This document shows, in pieces, positions 9,016 to 17,550 of a stretch of 64,000 nucleotides of DNA. A model generated the notes under the pieces. That model saw only the letters and a list, made by a program, of their open reading frames with translations. It was not told the origin of the DNA and searched no databases. Origin of the DNA: a bacterium (lineage in GTDB: Bacteria > Bacillota > Bacilli > Lactobacillales > Streptococcaceae); assembly GCA_905221115.1 (NCBI GenBank), contig CAJNBX010000001.1, forward strand, positions 124,001 to 188,000, given 5' to 3'. Numbering within the stretch: position 1 is the first letter of the stretch; each line of letters begins with the position of its first letter. The position numbers were made by a program, and so were the translations under genes.

Positions 9016-10059
9016 TTAAATCAACATTGAGATTGGATTTTCAATCAAGGCTTTCAAGTCTTTCATAAACTTAGCACCAGCCATACCATCTACGACACGG
9101 TGGTCAATGGTCAATCCTAGGCTCATGATAGGGCGAATCACAATTTCACCATTGACGACAACTGGCTTCTCGATTGTCGAACTGACACCAAGGATAGCTG
9201 AGTTTGGTTGGTTGATGATAGGACCAAAGGACTGAACGCCAAACATTCCCAAATTACTGATTGTAAATGTTGAATTTTGCAGTTCACTTGGAGCCAATTT
9301 ACCATCCAAGGTACGGCCAATCACATCTTTAAAGGCTACAACCAACTCTGAAAGAGTCATCTTCTCCGTATTGTAAACGACAGGTGTCATCAATCCATTA
9401 TCCATCCCAACTGCCATGGCAAGATTGACATAGTTATGAGTGATAATGGTCTTGTCATCTTCTGTCAATGAAGCGTTGATGTATGGGTGTTTCATAAGAG
9501 TCTTAACAACTGCAAGTGAAAGAAGGTCTGTTACAGTAGTCTTCTTCCCAGTTGCTTCCATGATTGGCTCAAGAACCTTCTTACGAAGAGCTAACATTTC
9601 AGTCATATCAACTTCATAGTTGAGGGTGAAGGTTGGAGCAGTTAGGTAAGATTCAACCATCCGTTGGGCAATAACCTTACGCATTGGTGTCATTGGAATA
9701 CGTTCAATTTCACCGTATGGTGTTACATTATCAGGAACTTCTTCCACTTTTTCAATCTGAGCAGGAGACTTGATGGTCTCGTTTTCAATATTTTCAGGAA
9801 GCAAGGCCAAAACATCCTTCTTCATGATTTTACCACGATGACCAGTTCCTTGAATTTCCTGCCAAGCAATGTTATGTTCGAGGGCAATTCGTTTTGCAAG
9901 TGGCGAAATGCGAACCACGTTTGTGTCTTTATAAGTTTCCACGTCTTCTTTGTGGACACGACCGTTTGCACCTGAGCCAGAAACGTCGTAGAGGTTGATT
10001 CCTAAATCATCCGCTAACTTTCTAGCTGCAGGAGTCGCTCTTAGCTTGTCATCAGCCAT
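9016..10059 (-). CDS. acoC: 2-oxo acid dehydrogenase E2 acyltransferase without lipoyl domain
   Basis: A 347-aa E2 of the pyruvate/acetoin dehydrogenase complex. It lacks the usual N-terminal lipoyl domain and begins with two consecutive peripheral-subunit-binding domains: ATPAARKLADDLGI (about 8-42) and ISPLAKRIALEHNI (about 51-88). The catalytic domain follows from about residue 115, with His320 and Asp324 in DHRVVDG. Two binding domains and no lipoyl arm is unusual; the arm sits on Lpd. It is separated from acoB by an unusual 451-bp gap. The substrate (pyruvate or acetoin) cannot be told from sequence. Confidence 0.9.
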   Translation of the reverse strand: MADDKLRATPAARKLADDLGINLYDVSGSGANGRVHKEDVETYKDTNVVRISPLAKRIALEHNIAWQEIQGTGHRGKIMKKDVLALLPENIENETIKSPAQIEKVEEVPDNVTPYGEIERIPMTPMRKVIAQRMVESYLTAPTFTLNYEVDMTEMLALRKKVLEPIMEATGKKTTVTDLLSLAVVKTLMKHPYINASLTEDDKTIITHNYVNLAMAVGMDNGLMTPVVYNTEKMTLSELVVAFKDVIGRTLDGKLAPSELQNSTFTISNLGMFGVQSFGPIINQPNSAILGVSSTIEKPVVVNGEIVIRPIMSLGLTIDHRVVDGMAGAKFMKDLKALIENPISMLI

Positions 10060-10075
10060 GACCTCTCCAATTCTA

Positions 10076-10180
10076 TACTAAGATATTAAGGACGAAGAGG
10101 GCAATGAAAAAATAGGAGATTGACGATGTGTTCGATGAACACAAGGAAATCTATCTTTTTTTCGCAGACCTCCGTCCGAA
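10076..10180. repeat. Tandem stem-loop unit A
   Basis: Reads TACTAAG, a spacer, AATAGG, then an outer stem AGATT/AATCT around the internal loop GACGA and an inner hairpin TGTGTTC-GAT-GAACACA, then TATCTTTTTTT and CGCAGAC. Unit B has the same loops with different stems. On the plus strand each unit ends in a T-rich tract. Confidence 0.6.
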
Positions 10181-10193
10181 TTCAATTAAATGA

Positions 10194-10292
10194 TACTAAG
10201 GGCGTCAAAAGTCAAAGTGAAAATAGGAAACTTGACGAAGAAACTTTAGTTTCTAGGAAAGTTTATCTTTTTCACACAGACTTTAGCCCGTG
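10194..10292. repeat. Tandem stem-loop unit B
   Basis: The same layout as unit A: TACTAAG, AATAGG, outer stem AAACTT/AAGTTT, internal loop GACGA, inner hairpin AGAAACT-TT-AGTTTCT, then TATCTTTTT and CACAGAC. Both stems differ from unit A on both sides, so pairing is kept while sequence changes. Confidence 0.6.
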
Positions 10293-10305
10293 CTCAACTC
10301 TTCAA

Positions 10306-10337
10306 GCAACTTGGATACAACACGTATCTCAAGTTGC
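10306..10337. repeat. Palindrome copy 1 (GCAACTTG...CAAGTTGC)
   Basis: GCAACTTGGATAC pairs with GTATCTCAAGTTGC around a 5-base loop with one bulge. A diverged copy lies at 10433-10462 (same CAAGTT arms, similar loop), about 127 bases away. Confidence 0.55.
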
Positions 10338-10432
10338 TACGGTTGCCGCTATTAGGCGGTCAACCTAGTAGACTTACTAAGTCGTTCGTCGAATAACATC
10401 GATTCGACTCTCTCCTGTCGCAAATTTGCAAA

Positions 10433-10462
10433 TAACTTGGGTACAATACATATCTCAAGTTA
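10433..10462. repeat. Palindrome copy 2 (TAACTTGG...CAAGTTA)
   Basis: A diverged direct copy of 10306-10337: TAACTTGGGTAC, loop, then ATATCTCAAGTTA. Its end stems pair (TAACTTG/CAAGTTA). Confidence 0.5.
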
Positions 10463-10510
10463 CTAAAGTTAAAAACAACTGTTATTTTACATAACTTATC
10501 TTATGTAACT

Positions 10511-11503
10511 CTATTCTTTGTTATATGTTTTACGGATGGCATCTTTGATGCTTTCAACTGTTGGAATCATTGCATTTTCTAGGTTTTGCGCGTAAGGCAT
10601 TGGTACATCTTCTCCTGCACAACGACGAATTGGTGCATCTAGATAGTCAAATGCCTCTGACTCTGAAATAATTGCTGAAATCTCTCCGATATAGCCACTT
10701 GTTTTGTGGGCATCGTTGACCAGAACAACCTTACCAGTCTTCTTCACTGAGTTGATGATGATATCCTTATCAAGCGGAACAAGGGTACGTGGGTCAACAA
10801 TCTCAACAGAAATGCCTTCTTCTGCTAATTCTTCAGCAGCTTGAACCACACGGCGGAGCATTTTTCCATAAGTAACAACTGTTACATCCGTACCTTCACG
10901 TTTAATTTCGCCAACCCCAAGTGGAATCGTGTAGTCTGGATCAACTGGTACTTCCCCTTTTTGGTTAAATTCTGACTTGTACTCAAGAATAATAACAGGG
11001 TTATTATCACGGATAGAAGACTTAAGCAGTCCTTTCATGTCCGCAGGTGTTCCAGGTGCTACAACCTTAAGTCCAGGAATGTGAGTAAACCAAGACTCTA
11101 GTGATTGCGAGTGCTGGGCTGCAGAACCAACTCCGTTACCAGCAGCGCATCGAACGGTCATTGGAGCCTGACCTTTACCACCAAACATGTAACGAGTTTT
11201 AGCGGCTTGGTTGACGATATTGTCCATGGCAATAACCGAGAAATCCATGAAGATCATATCGACGATTGGACGAAGGCCTGTCATGGCTGCTCCTGCTGCT
11301 GCTCCTGAAATGGCAGCTTCAGAAATCGGGCAGTCACGGACACGTTCTGGACCAAATTCTTCAAGCATTCCAACAGAAGTACCGAAGTCTCCTCCAAAGA
11401 CACCGACATCTTCTCCCATCAAGAACACATTTTCATCGCGACGCATTTCCTCAGACATAGCAAGGATAATGGTGTCACGGAAGGACATTGTTTTTGTTTC
11501 CAT
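10511..11503 (-). CDS. acoB: 2-oxo acid dehydrogenase E1 component, beta subunit
   Basis: A 330-aa transketolase-like beta subunit that binds thiamine diphosphate together with AcoA and decarboxylates pyruvate or acetoin. Visible features are MGEDVGVFGG near the N-terminus, the GLRPIVDMIFMDF segment, HSQSLESWFTHIPGLKVV and the C-terminal transketolase domain (VTYGKML, VEIVDPRTLVPLD). It starts 15 bases after acoA, clearly co-transcribed. A perfect 8-bp hairpin lies directly after its stop, before the 451-bp gap. Confidence 0.93.
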   Translation of the reverse strand: METKTMSFRDTIILAMSEEMRRDENVFLMGEDVGVFGGDFGTSVGMLEEFGPERVRDCPISEAAISGAAAGAAMTGLRPIVDMIFMDFSVIAMDNIVNQAAKTRYMFGGKGQAPMTVRCAAGNGVGSAAQHSQSLESWFTHIPGLKVVAPGTPADMKGLLKSSIRDNNPVIILEYKSEFNQKGEVPVDPDYTIPLGVGEIKREGTDVTVVTYGKMLRRVVQAAEELAEEGISVEIVDPRTLVPLDKDIIINSVKKTGKVVLVNDAHKTSGYIGEISAIISESEAFDYLDAPIRRCAGEDVPMPYAQNLENAMIPTVESIKDAIRKTYNKE

Positions 11504-11518
11504 TTTATCTCTTTCTCC

Positions 11519-12487
11519 TTAGTCTGCGTAAATATCTTCAAATGCTGATTCAAGCGGTGGGAATGGACTTTCCTCTGCAAATTTAACAGAAGCTTCTACT
11601 GCTTCCTTGACTTGCGCTTGGATTTCTTCCAATTCTTCGGCACTTGCAATAGTGTTTTCAATGAGGTACTTGCGGAGGTTTTCGATCGGGTCTTTTTGTT
11701 TCCACAATTCCACTTCTTCACGTGTACGATATTTACCAGGGTCAGATGATGAGTGACCAAGCCAGCGATAAGTTACACTTTCAATCAATACAGGCCCATT
11801 GCCACTGCGAACATGATCTACAGCTTTCTTAAATCCTTCATAGACATCGATGACATTGTTTCCATCTTCGATGAACATTCCAGGAATCCCATAAGCGGCG
11901 CTACGTTGATGGATATGCTCCACATTGGTCATTTTCTTGATATCCGCAGAGATACCGTAACCGTTGTTAATGCAATAGAAAATGACTGGCAGGTTCCAGA
12001 TAGAAGCCATGTTCACTGCTTCGTGGAAGACACCTTCGTTAGTAGCTCCATCTCCAAAGAAGCAGACGACGATTTTTCCAGTATTCTGCATTTGCTGACT
12101 GAGGGCTGCACCAACAGCTATTCCCATACCACCACCTACGATACCATTGGCACCGAGGTTACCAGCATCAAGGTCAGCAATATGCATAGATCCACCTTTA
12201 CCTTTACAGGTTCCAGTGTATTTACCGAGGATTTCAGCCATCATTCCATTGAGGTCAATTCCTTTGGCAATAGCTTGTCCATGACCACGGTGGTTTGATG
12301 TAATTAGATCATCTGGATTGAGAGCTAACATAGCCCCCACGTTAGCGGCTTCCTCTCCAACAGAAAAGTGCGTCATTCCTGGCACTTTCCCTTTCTTTAC
12401 TAATTGTGCAATTTTTAAGTCCATACGACGGATTTCTTCCATCTTGCGGAACATTTCTAGCAAAAGATTTTTATCTAAAATTGACAT
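11519..12487 (-). CDS. acoA: 2-oxo acid dehydrogenase E1 component, alpha subunit
   Basis: A 322-aa E1-alpha. The thiamine diphosphate motif is complete: GDG at 145-147 and NN at 174-175. HRGHGQAIAKG (66-76) and the phosphorylation-loop-like YRWLGHSSSDPGKYR are also typical. It heads the acoABC-lpd-lplA operon and has a near-consensus promoter (12522-12550). The alpha/beta split matches acetoin dehydrogenases and Gram-positive pyruvate dehydrogenases; in pneumococcus the complex is treated as pyruvate dehydrogenase-like. Confidence 0.93.
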   Translation of the reverse strand: MSILDKNLLLEMFRKMEEIRRMDLKIAQLVKKGKVPGMTHFSVGEEAANVGAMLALNPDDLITSNHRGHGQAIAKGIDLNGMMAEILGKYTGTCKGKGGSMHIADLDAGNLGANGIVGGGMGIAVGAALSQQMQNTGKIVVCFFGDGATNEGVFHEAVNMASIWNLPVIFYCINNGYGISADIKKMTNVEHIHQRSAAYGIPGMFIEDGNNVIDVYEGFKKAVDHVRSGNGPVLIESVTYRWLGHSSSDPGKYRTREEVELWKQKDPIENLRKYLIENTIASAEELEEIQAQVKEAVEASVKFAEESPFPPLESAFEDIYAD

Positions 12488-12521
12488 CTTCTTGCCTTTC
12501 TAACTTTCTTCTTACCTTACT

Positions 12522-12550
12522 ATTTTACCGTTTTTGGGAAATACTGTCAA
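12522..12550 (-). promoter_or_regulatory. Promoter of the aco operon
   Basis: The minus strand reads TTGACA, 17 bases, TAAAAT, about 35 bases before the acoA ATG. This is a strong sigma-A promoter. No convincing operator or cre box overlaps it. Confidence 0.85.
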
Positions 12551-12576
12551 AGTTTTTCTCAAGTAAATTTCACAAA

Positions 12577-12616
12577 ATAAAAAAGAAAACCCCATAGGAA
12601 TAAGGGATTTCTTTAT
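12577..12616 (-). terminator. Terminator of the MATE gene
   Basis: AAAGAAATCCC and GGGGTTTTCTTT pair around a 10-base loop, followed by TTT on the minus strand. It separates the pyrC-MATE transcript from the aco promoter. Confidence 0.75.
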
Positions 12617-12643
12617 CAAGAATATTTTTTCACAAACTTTTTA

Positions 12644-14002
12644 TCATTTAGATTTTTCTAAAAATTCAAATCTCTTCATAATCACAGTTAAACGCCAACG
12701 ATAAAGCGCCCCACTCACAATTAGACTAATAATCAAACCAATCCAGTAAGAATAAGCTCCAAAATCTGTTAGGGAATCAAATACCATAGCTACTGGGATT
12801 GCTACGCCCCAATAACCAACCAAACCAAGGTAAAAAGGGATAACTGTATCCTTATAACCTCGTAAAATTCCCTGAAGCGGTGCCGCAAAGGTATCTGCTA
12901 ACTGGAAGAAAAGACTATAAGTCAAAAAACGTGCTGTCAAATCGATAAATTCTAGGTCGTTACCATAAAGACTGGCCACATTTCCTCTAAAAATGTAAAG
13001 GAAGGATAAGGTGAAGCCTGCAAAAATGAAGGCTGTCCATCTTCCTAAACCAATATAGGTTTTCGCATCATCAAATCGCTTGGCTCCCACTTCATAGGAA
13101 ACGACAATAGCCATAGCAGATGAGATACTCATAGGAAATGCGTACATAAGACTTGAAAAGTTCATGGCTGACTGATGACTAGCGATAATCAAGGACGAGA
13201 ACTTAGCCATAATCAAGCCAACCACGGAAAAGATAGCCACTTCGGCAAAGACAATTCCCCCAATAGGCAGACCTAAACGAACTCCTTCCCTGATTTTATC
13301 CATATTAAGTGGAATGCGTTTCTCAAAGTGCAAGGCTTTGAGCCTCTCCTGTTTAAATAAAACCAGTACAGAAATCCCCAGCAAGACCCAGTAGGCCAAG
13401 GATGTTCCTAAACCAGCACCAGCACCTCCCAGTTCTGGAACACCAAATGCCCCGTAAATCAAGAGATAGTTAAATCCACTATTGAGAGGAAGTAACAAAA
13501 GCATGAGGTACATAGACAGTTTGGTCAACCCAAGCGAATCCAGCAAGGAACGAATGACACTAAAGAGCAACAAGGGGATAATCCCGATAGATAAAAACCA
13601 GAGATAGCGAACCGCTACTGCTGCCACTGGTGCTTCTAGTCCGATATGGTTCAAGACAGGAGGTGCCAGGAAAAGTACTAGTCCCAGCAAGACCACAGAT
13701 AGACCCAAGGCCAGATAGATGAACTGGTAAAAATCAGACGCAACCTCTTCCTTTTTACCTCGACCAAGATGGTGACCAATGATAGGCACCAAGGCTGAAA
13801 CAATACCTGTTAGAAAGGTAAAGAAGGGATTCCAGACACTAGTTGCCATAGATACACCAGCCAAGTCCATGGTATTGTATTTGCCAGTCATAGTCGTATC
13901 AACAAATGAGGCAGAATAATTGGCAAATTGATAAATCAGGATAGGGAAAAATATCTTTAAAAATAAGATAAACTTGTCTTTAAAATGATGGGTTTGGTAC
14001 AT
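12644..14002 (-). CDS. MATE-family multidrug/cation exporter
   Basis: A 452-aa polytopic membrane protein with about 12 helices in two pseudo-symmetric halves. It carries MATE landmarks (FVDTTMTGKYNTMDLAGVSMA in the first helices, PIIGHHLGRGKKEE after helix 2, and SYEVGAKRFDDAK in the second half). MATE proteins export drugs or organic cations by Na+ or H+ antiport. Substrate unknown. It lies 41 bases after pyrC and is probably the last gene of that run. Confidence 0.9.
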   Translation of the reverse strand: MYQTHHFKDKFILFLKIFFPILIYQFANYSASFVDTTMTGKYNTMDLAGVSMATSVWNPFFTFLTGIVSALVPIIGHHLGRGKKEEVASDFYQFIYLALGLSVVLLGLVLFLAPPVLNHIGLEAPVAAVAVRYLWFLSIGIIPLLLFSVIRSLLDSLGLTKLSMYLMLLLLPLNSGFNYLLIYGAFGVPELGGAGAGLGTSLAYWVLLGISVLVLFKQERLKALHFEKRIPLNMDKIREGVRLGLPIGGIVFAEVAIFSVVGLIMAKFSSLIIASHQSAMNFSSLMYAFPMSISSAMAIVVSYEVGAKRFDDAKTYIGLGRWTAFIFAGFTLSFLYIFRGNVASLYGNDLEFIDLTARFLTYSLFFQLADTFAAPLQGILRGYKDTVIPFYLGLVGYWGVAIPVAMVFDSLTDFGAYSYWIGLIISLIVSGALYRWRLTVIMKRFEFLEKSK

Positions 14003-14043
14003 ATAGACGCTCTATTCTTTTGGTTTACAGAGCAGACTCCCAC

Positions 14044-15312
14044 CTAGTTTTGATAGACAATTTGTCCCTTACAGATGGTATATTTAACCTGCCCTTTTAA
14101 GGTTTCACCGATGAATGGTGAATTAGCTGCTTTCGAAGCAAAATGGGAGTCCACAAGGCGGTCAGCCTTAGCATCAAAAATAGTGATGTCCGCTGGACCA
14201 TTTTCAGCCAAGTAACCTGCTTCAAAGTTATAAAGTTTAGCTGGGTTGTATGTCATCTTTTCGAGCAATTCCATCAAACTTAACTCACCAGCTTCGACCA
14301 AATAAGTCAATCCGAGAGAAAGAGATGTTTCCAAACCTGTCATACCAGATGGCGCTTTAGTAATATCCTCAACATTTTTTTCATCTGCATGATGAGGCGC
14401 GTGGTCAGTCGCAATAACCGTGATGACGCCCGACTTGAGACCTTCGATAACGGCACGACGGTCTGATTCTAAACGAAGCGGCGGATTCATCTTAGCATTA
14501 CTTCCCTGTGTCAAAAGAAGTGCTTCTGTTTTTGAGAAATGCTGTGGCGCTACTTCTGCTGTGACTTGAGCCCCCAATCCTTGAGCAAACTCTACTACTT
14601 TAACACTTTCTTCCTTAGACAAATGCTGGATATGGACATGAGCCTTGGTTGCATAGGCAATCATGACATCACGCGCCATCATAGCATACTCAGCCACCCC
14701 AGTCGCACCGCAGATATGGAAATGTTCTTTAGCGATATTTTCATTAAAGCCAAGAACACCGTTCAAACCTGGATCTTCCTCATGAAGGCTGATAAAGGTA
14801 TTAAGCTTTTTGGCTTCCTCCATGGCTTCCTTGACAACTTTACTGCTTTCAAGCGGAATACCATCATCAGAAAAACCAACGGCACCTGCTTCTAAAAGCG
14901 CCTTAAAGTCAGTCAAGTCTTGGCCATTAAAATTCTTAGTAATGGTCGCAACTGTCTTGACATTAATCTTCTCCTTGGCAGCTGACTGGAGAACTTCTTG
15001 CAAAGTCTCTACATCCGAGATAGTTGGACTAGTATTAGCCATCATGACGACAGTAGTAAAACCACCTGCAGCGGCTGCTAGGGCACCAGTATGAATGTCT
15101 TCTTTATGTGTTTGACCAGGTTCACGGAAATGAACATGAATATCGACCAAGCCAGGAGCAACGACTAGACCAGTAGCATCAAGCACATCTGCTCCTTCTT
15201 CCTTGATTTCAGGCGCAATTTTGACAATTTTCCCATCTTGAACCAAGACATCACACACTTGGTCTAAACCAGACTTGGGATCCATTACACGACCATTTTT
15301 GATTAGTAGCAT
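14044..15312 (-). CDS. pyrC: Dihydroorotase
   Basis: Catalyses ring closure of N-carbamoyl-aspartate to dihydroorotate in pyrimidine synthesis. The 422-aa class I enzyme has zinc ligands His59 and His61 ([10 protein letters not shown]), downstream His residues (SLHEED, HIQHLS) and the catalytic Asp in ATDHAPHH. It follows mutX by 12 bases and ung-mutX-pyrC share one promoter. No pyr attenuator is seen before it, so regulation may differ from the main pyr operon. Confidence 0.95.
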   Translation of the reverse strand: MLLIKNGRVMDPKSGLDQVCDVLVQDGKIVKIAPEIKEEGADVLDATGLVVAPGLVDIHVHFREPGQTHKEDIHTGALAAAAGGFTTVVMMANTSPTISDVETLQEVLQSAAKEKINVKTVATITKNFNGQDLTDFKALLEAGAVGFSDDGIPLESSKVVKEAMEEAKKLNTFISLHEEDPGLNGVLGFNENIAKEHFHICGATGVAEYAMMARDVMIAYATKAHVHIQHLSKEESVKVVEFAQGLGAQVTAEVAPQHFSKTEALLLTQGSNAKMNPPLRLESDRRAVIEGLKSGVITVIATDHAPHHADEKNVEDITKAPSGMTGLETSLSLGLTYLVEAGELSLMELLEKMTYNPAKLYNFEAGYLAENGPADITIFDAKADRLVDSHFASKAANSPFIGETLKGQVKYTICKGQIVYQN

Positions 15313-15324
15313 CTGCTTTCTCCT

Positions 15325-15789
15325 TTATTCATAGAAATCAACTTGGGTATCCAACAATTTATCCCCACCATAAACAAACTTGGCTGAAAAGAAAGGTTTA
15401 TCTTCTAAAAGCCACTCAACAAAAGTATGGTCACCTTCCCAAGTTGGCTTGCTCAAAACCTCATCATAGGGAACCCATTCTAGCGTCCCCTCATTACAGT
15501 CAATCAAGTCACCCTCAAACTCCGTCACCTTAAAAACATAGGTATACCAGTCTAAATCTGGCGTAAATTCAGGAAAAGTGATAACACCTTTTAGAACTGG
15601 CTTAGCTTTGAGCCCTGTTTCTTCAAGGATTTCACGCGCAGCGCATTCCTGAGGAGTTTCCCCTCGCTCTAGCTTACCACCCACGCCAATCCATTTCCCT
15701 TCATGAACATCATTGGGTTTCTTATTACGATGCAGCATGAGCAGTTCTTTTCCGTTATCAATGTAGCAAATCGTCGCTAACTGAGGCAT
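15325..15789 (-). CDS. mutX: 8-oxo-dGTP diphosphatase MutX (Nudix)
   Basis: Hydrolyses oxidised dGTP and so prevents mutation. The 154-aa protein has an intact Nudix box, GGKLERGETPQECAAREI then LEETG, at about residues 38-60, with all catalytic Glu/Arg residues. It is almost identical, from memory, to pneumococcal MutX. It starts 10 bases after ung, grouping two DNA-protection genes. Confidence 0.95.
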   Translation of the reverse strand: MPQLATICYIDNGKELLMLHRNKKPNDVHEGKWIGVGGKLERGETPQECAAREILEETGLKAKPVLKGVITFPEFTPDLDWYTYVFKVTEFEGDLIDCNEGTLEWVPYDEVLSKPTWEGDHTFVEWLLEDKPFFSAKFVYGGDKLLDTQVDFYE

Positions 15790-15798
15790 ATTTTCTCC

Positions 15799-16452
15799 TT
15801 ATCTAAGCCAATCGATTGGCTCTTGTCCTGTTTCTGTTAAGAATGCATTAGCCTTGGAAAAAGGCTTGGAACCCCAAAATCCTCTATAAACTGACAAAGG
15901 ACTGGGATGGGCTGATTCGATAATCAAGTGATGAGGATTGGTAACCAAGGCCTTCTTCTTGCGTGCATAAGCTCCCCAGAGTACAAAAACGACTGGTCTA
16001 TCTAGATGATTGACCACCTGAATCACAGCATCCGTAAAAGGCTCCCATATCTGCCCAGCATGACCATTAGCCCGTCCAGCCGGAACTGTCAAACAAGCAT
16101 TAAGAAGCAAGACTCCTTGCTCAGCCCAAACTGTCAAATCATGAGATTTCTTAACGCCAAGATCATCTGACAATTCTTTCAAGATATTTTGTAAGGATGG
16201 CGGAGCTGGGATAGAGTCAGGTACAGAAAAACTCAAGCCCTGCGCTTGACCTGGTCCGTGATAGGGATCTTGCCCTAGAATCACCACCTTAACGTCTTCT
16301 AGGGGTGTGGTCAAGAGAGCCTGAAAAACCTTTTCCTTGGGTGGATAAACAGTTCCCTGAACATAGATCTGATTCATAAACTGATTGATTTTCGCAAAAT
16401 AACCCTCAGGTAATTGCGCCTTAATCAAAGCATGCCAAGACGAGTGTTCCAT
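15799..16452 (-). CDS. ung: Uracil-DNA glycosylase
   Basis: Excises uracil from DNA. Family 1 motifs are complete: [16 protein letters not shown] with the catalytic Asp, the Asn-containing [10 protein letters not shown], and [12 protein letters not shown] place the start at 16452 (217 aa, [11 protein letters not shown]) because AAGGAG lies 6 bases before that ATG. An upstream in-frame ATG at 16467 has no ribosome site. The promoter lies just upstream, directly after the terminator of the HAD gene. Confidence 0.95.
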   Translation of the reverse strand: MEHSSWHALIKAQLPEGYFAKINQFMNQIYVQGTVYPPKEKVFQALLTTPLEDVKVVILGQDPYHGPGQAQGLSFSVPDSIPAPPSLQNILKELSDDLGVKKSHDLTVWAEQGVLLLNACLTVPAGRANGHAGQIWEPFTDAVIQVVNHLDRPVVFVLWGAYARKKKALVTNPHHLIIESAHPSPLSVYRGFWGSKPFSKANAFLTETGQEPIDWLR

Positions 16453-16479
16453 AGCCGACTCCTTCATTTTTACTGCCTC

Positions 16480-16486
16480 TATTATA
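16480..16486 (-). promoter_or_regulatory. -10 box of the ung-mutX-pyrC promoter
   Basis: The minus strand has a perfect TATAAT right after the T-tract of the preceding terminator. The -35 position falls inside the terminator stem and is weak (TGGTTT). Termination upstream and initiation here therefore overlap. Confidence 0.55.
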
Positions 16487-16515
16487 GCAAAAAGTGGCTT
16501 GCTAAACCACTTTTT
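16487..16515 (-). terminator. Terminator of the HAD gene
   Basis: AAAAAGTGG and CCACTTTTT form a 9-bp stem around a 9-base loop. Its first bases overlap the stop codon of the HAD gene and its 3' side runs into the ung -10 box. Confidence 0.8.
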
Positions 16516-17206
16516 ACAGTTTGTCTAAATAATCCAGCAAGTCTTGGTAAGAATGGACTTCGTAAGTCGGCTGGGCTTGTGTGTGATTTTCAACGCGATG
16601 AGGGTTGTACCAAATCGTGTCAATCCCAGCATTATTACCACCTTGGATGTCTGCGGTTAGGGAATCTCCAATCATCAGCGTCTTTTCTTTGCTAAAACCT
16701 GCAATCTGCTGACCGATTTTTTCATAAAATAGAGCATCAGGTTTTTGTGTTTGCAATTGTTCAGAGATAAAGACTTGATTGAAATAAGGCGCTAGACCAG
16801 ATTGAGCCAAACGCCCTGTCTGAATGGCAGTTATTCCATTTGTCGCAGCATACAAGTCAAAATCTCGCTCGATGAGGCTGTCCAAGAGTTCATGAGCGCC
16901 TGAAAGAGTTTGTCCCTGCTGGGCTAAGTAAAACTGGTAACGCTGGGCTAAAAAACTACCGTCTTTTTCCTGTCCAAAACGAGCAAATAAACGAGAAAAG
17001 CGCGTGTTAACCAGCTCTTGTTTACTAATTTTCTTTTGCTCCAAGTCCTTCCAGAGAGCCTTGTTCATAGGAACGTAATAATCTTTATAAGACTGAATAT
17101 CTGCAACTCCTTCTTCTTTTAGGAGTTGTGTCAAAGCCACATCCTCAGCAGCATCAAAATCAAGCAAGGTGTGGTCAAGGTCGAAAAGTAGAAATTTGTA
17201 GGACAA
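16514..17206 (-). CDS. HAD-superfamily hydrolase (YjjG-type nucleotidase family)
   Basis: A phosphatase of the haloacid dehalogenase superfamily: motif [12 protein letters not shown] (nucleophile and acid Asp), motif II ATNG, motif III Lys, motif [15 protein letters not shown]. The helical cap and DSLTADIQG resemble YjjG pyrimidine nucleotidases, but the substrate is unproven. No ATG start exists. TTG at 17206 (LSYKFLLFD, about 231 aa) follows AAAGGG and gives the normal N-terminus. TTG at 17236 would add ten residues. Confidence 0.88.
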   Translation of the reverse strand: MSYKFLLFDLDHTLLDFDAAEDVALTQLLKEEGVADIQSYKDYYVPMNKALWKDLEQKKISKQELVNTRFSRLFARFGQEKDGSFLAQRYQFYLAQQGQTLSGAHELLDSLIERDFDLYAATNGITAIQTGRLAQSGLAPYFNQVFISEQLQTQKPDALFYEKIGQQIAGFSKEKTLMIGDSLTADIQGGNNAGIDTIWYNPHRVENHTQAQPTYEVHSYQDLLDYLDKL

Positions 17207-17331
17207 TTTGAGAGTTTCCCTTTCTAAGATAAACAACTTTCACTTCAGCCAGTTGTTTAATGTAAAAACTTAAAAGTGGTATAGTATCACAAAGAATAAT
17301 CGTTCCAATTGATTAACTAATCCATACTATT

Positions 17332-17550
17332 CTAGTCAAGTTTATTTTTATTATAGAAAAATCTTCTATAAATTCGAGCAATAGTTAAAATAAATACGGA
17401 GACTATCCCTATAATAGTTAAAACTGATTTTCCTACCCCTGTTTCAGTATTTATTATGTAAGTGTGAAATAAAGGTGCTAGACCTAGCAAAACATATAAA
17501 ATGTAGAAAGCTAATTTTATCTCTCCGATACCAGCAAAAAAATATTTCAT
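17332..17550 (-). CDS. Small two-helix membrane protein, unknown function
   Basis: A 72-aa protein I do not recognise. It has a hydrophobic helix at about 12-32 (LAFYILYVLLGLAPLF), a polar loop with NTETGVGKS, a second helix at about 41-59 (VLTIIGIVSVFILTIA) and a basic tail (RIYRRFFYNKNK). A strong ribosome site (AAAGGAG, 10 bases before the ATG) supports it as a real gene. It lies 350 bases beyond the TetR/ABC locus on the same strand. An immunity-type protein is possible but nothing proves it. Confidence 0.6.
   Translation of the reverse strand: MKYFFAGIGEIKLAFYILYVLLGLAPLFHTYIINTETGVGKSVLTIIGIVSVFILTIARIYRRFFYNKNKLD

Larger units (their letters stand above)
10060..10510 (-). other. 451-bp hairpin-rich gap inside the aco operon
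   Basis: No ORF with a plausible start and ribosome site is seen. The gap is almost filled by inverted repeats: two tandem stem-loop units (10076-10180 and 10194-10292), two related palindromes (10306-10337, 10433-10462), hairpins at 10341-10365 (GGTTG/CAACC), 10388-10408 (GTCGAAT/ATTCGAC), and an 8-bp perfect stem right after acoB (10487-10508, TTACATAA/TTATGTAA). It may hold regulatory or processing RNA, or mobile repeats. Confidence 0.6.

Noticed and set aside
10076..10292. CRISPR-like repeats
   Set aside because: Only two units, repeat identity is low, and units contain variable stems, not constant repeats with unique spacers; no cas genes.
11753..12298. Open frame of 181 codons antisense to acoA
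   Set aside because: No ribosome site or domain; acoA on the other strand is unambiguous.
16453..16467. Upstream ATG start for ung
   Set aside because: It has no ribosome site, whereas AAGGAG sits at proper distance before the ATG at 16452.
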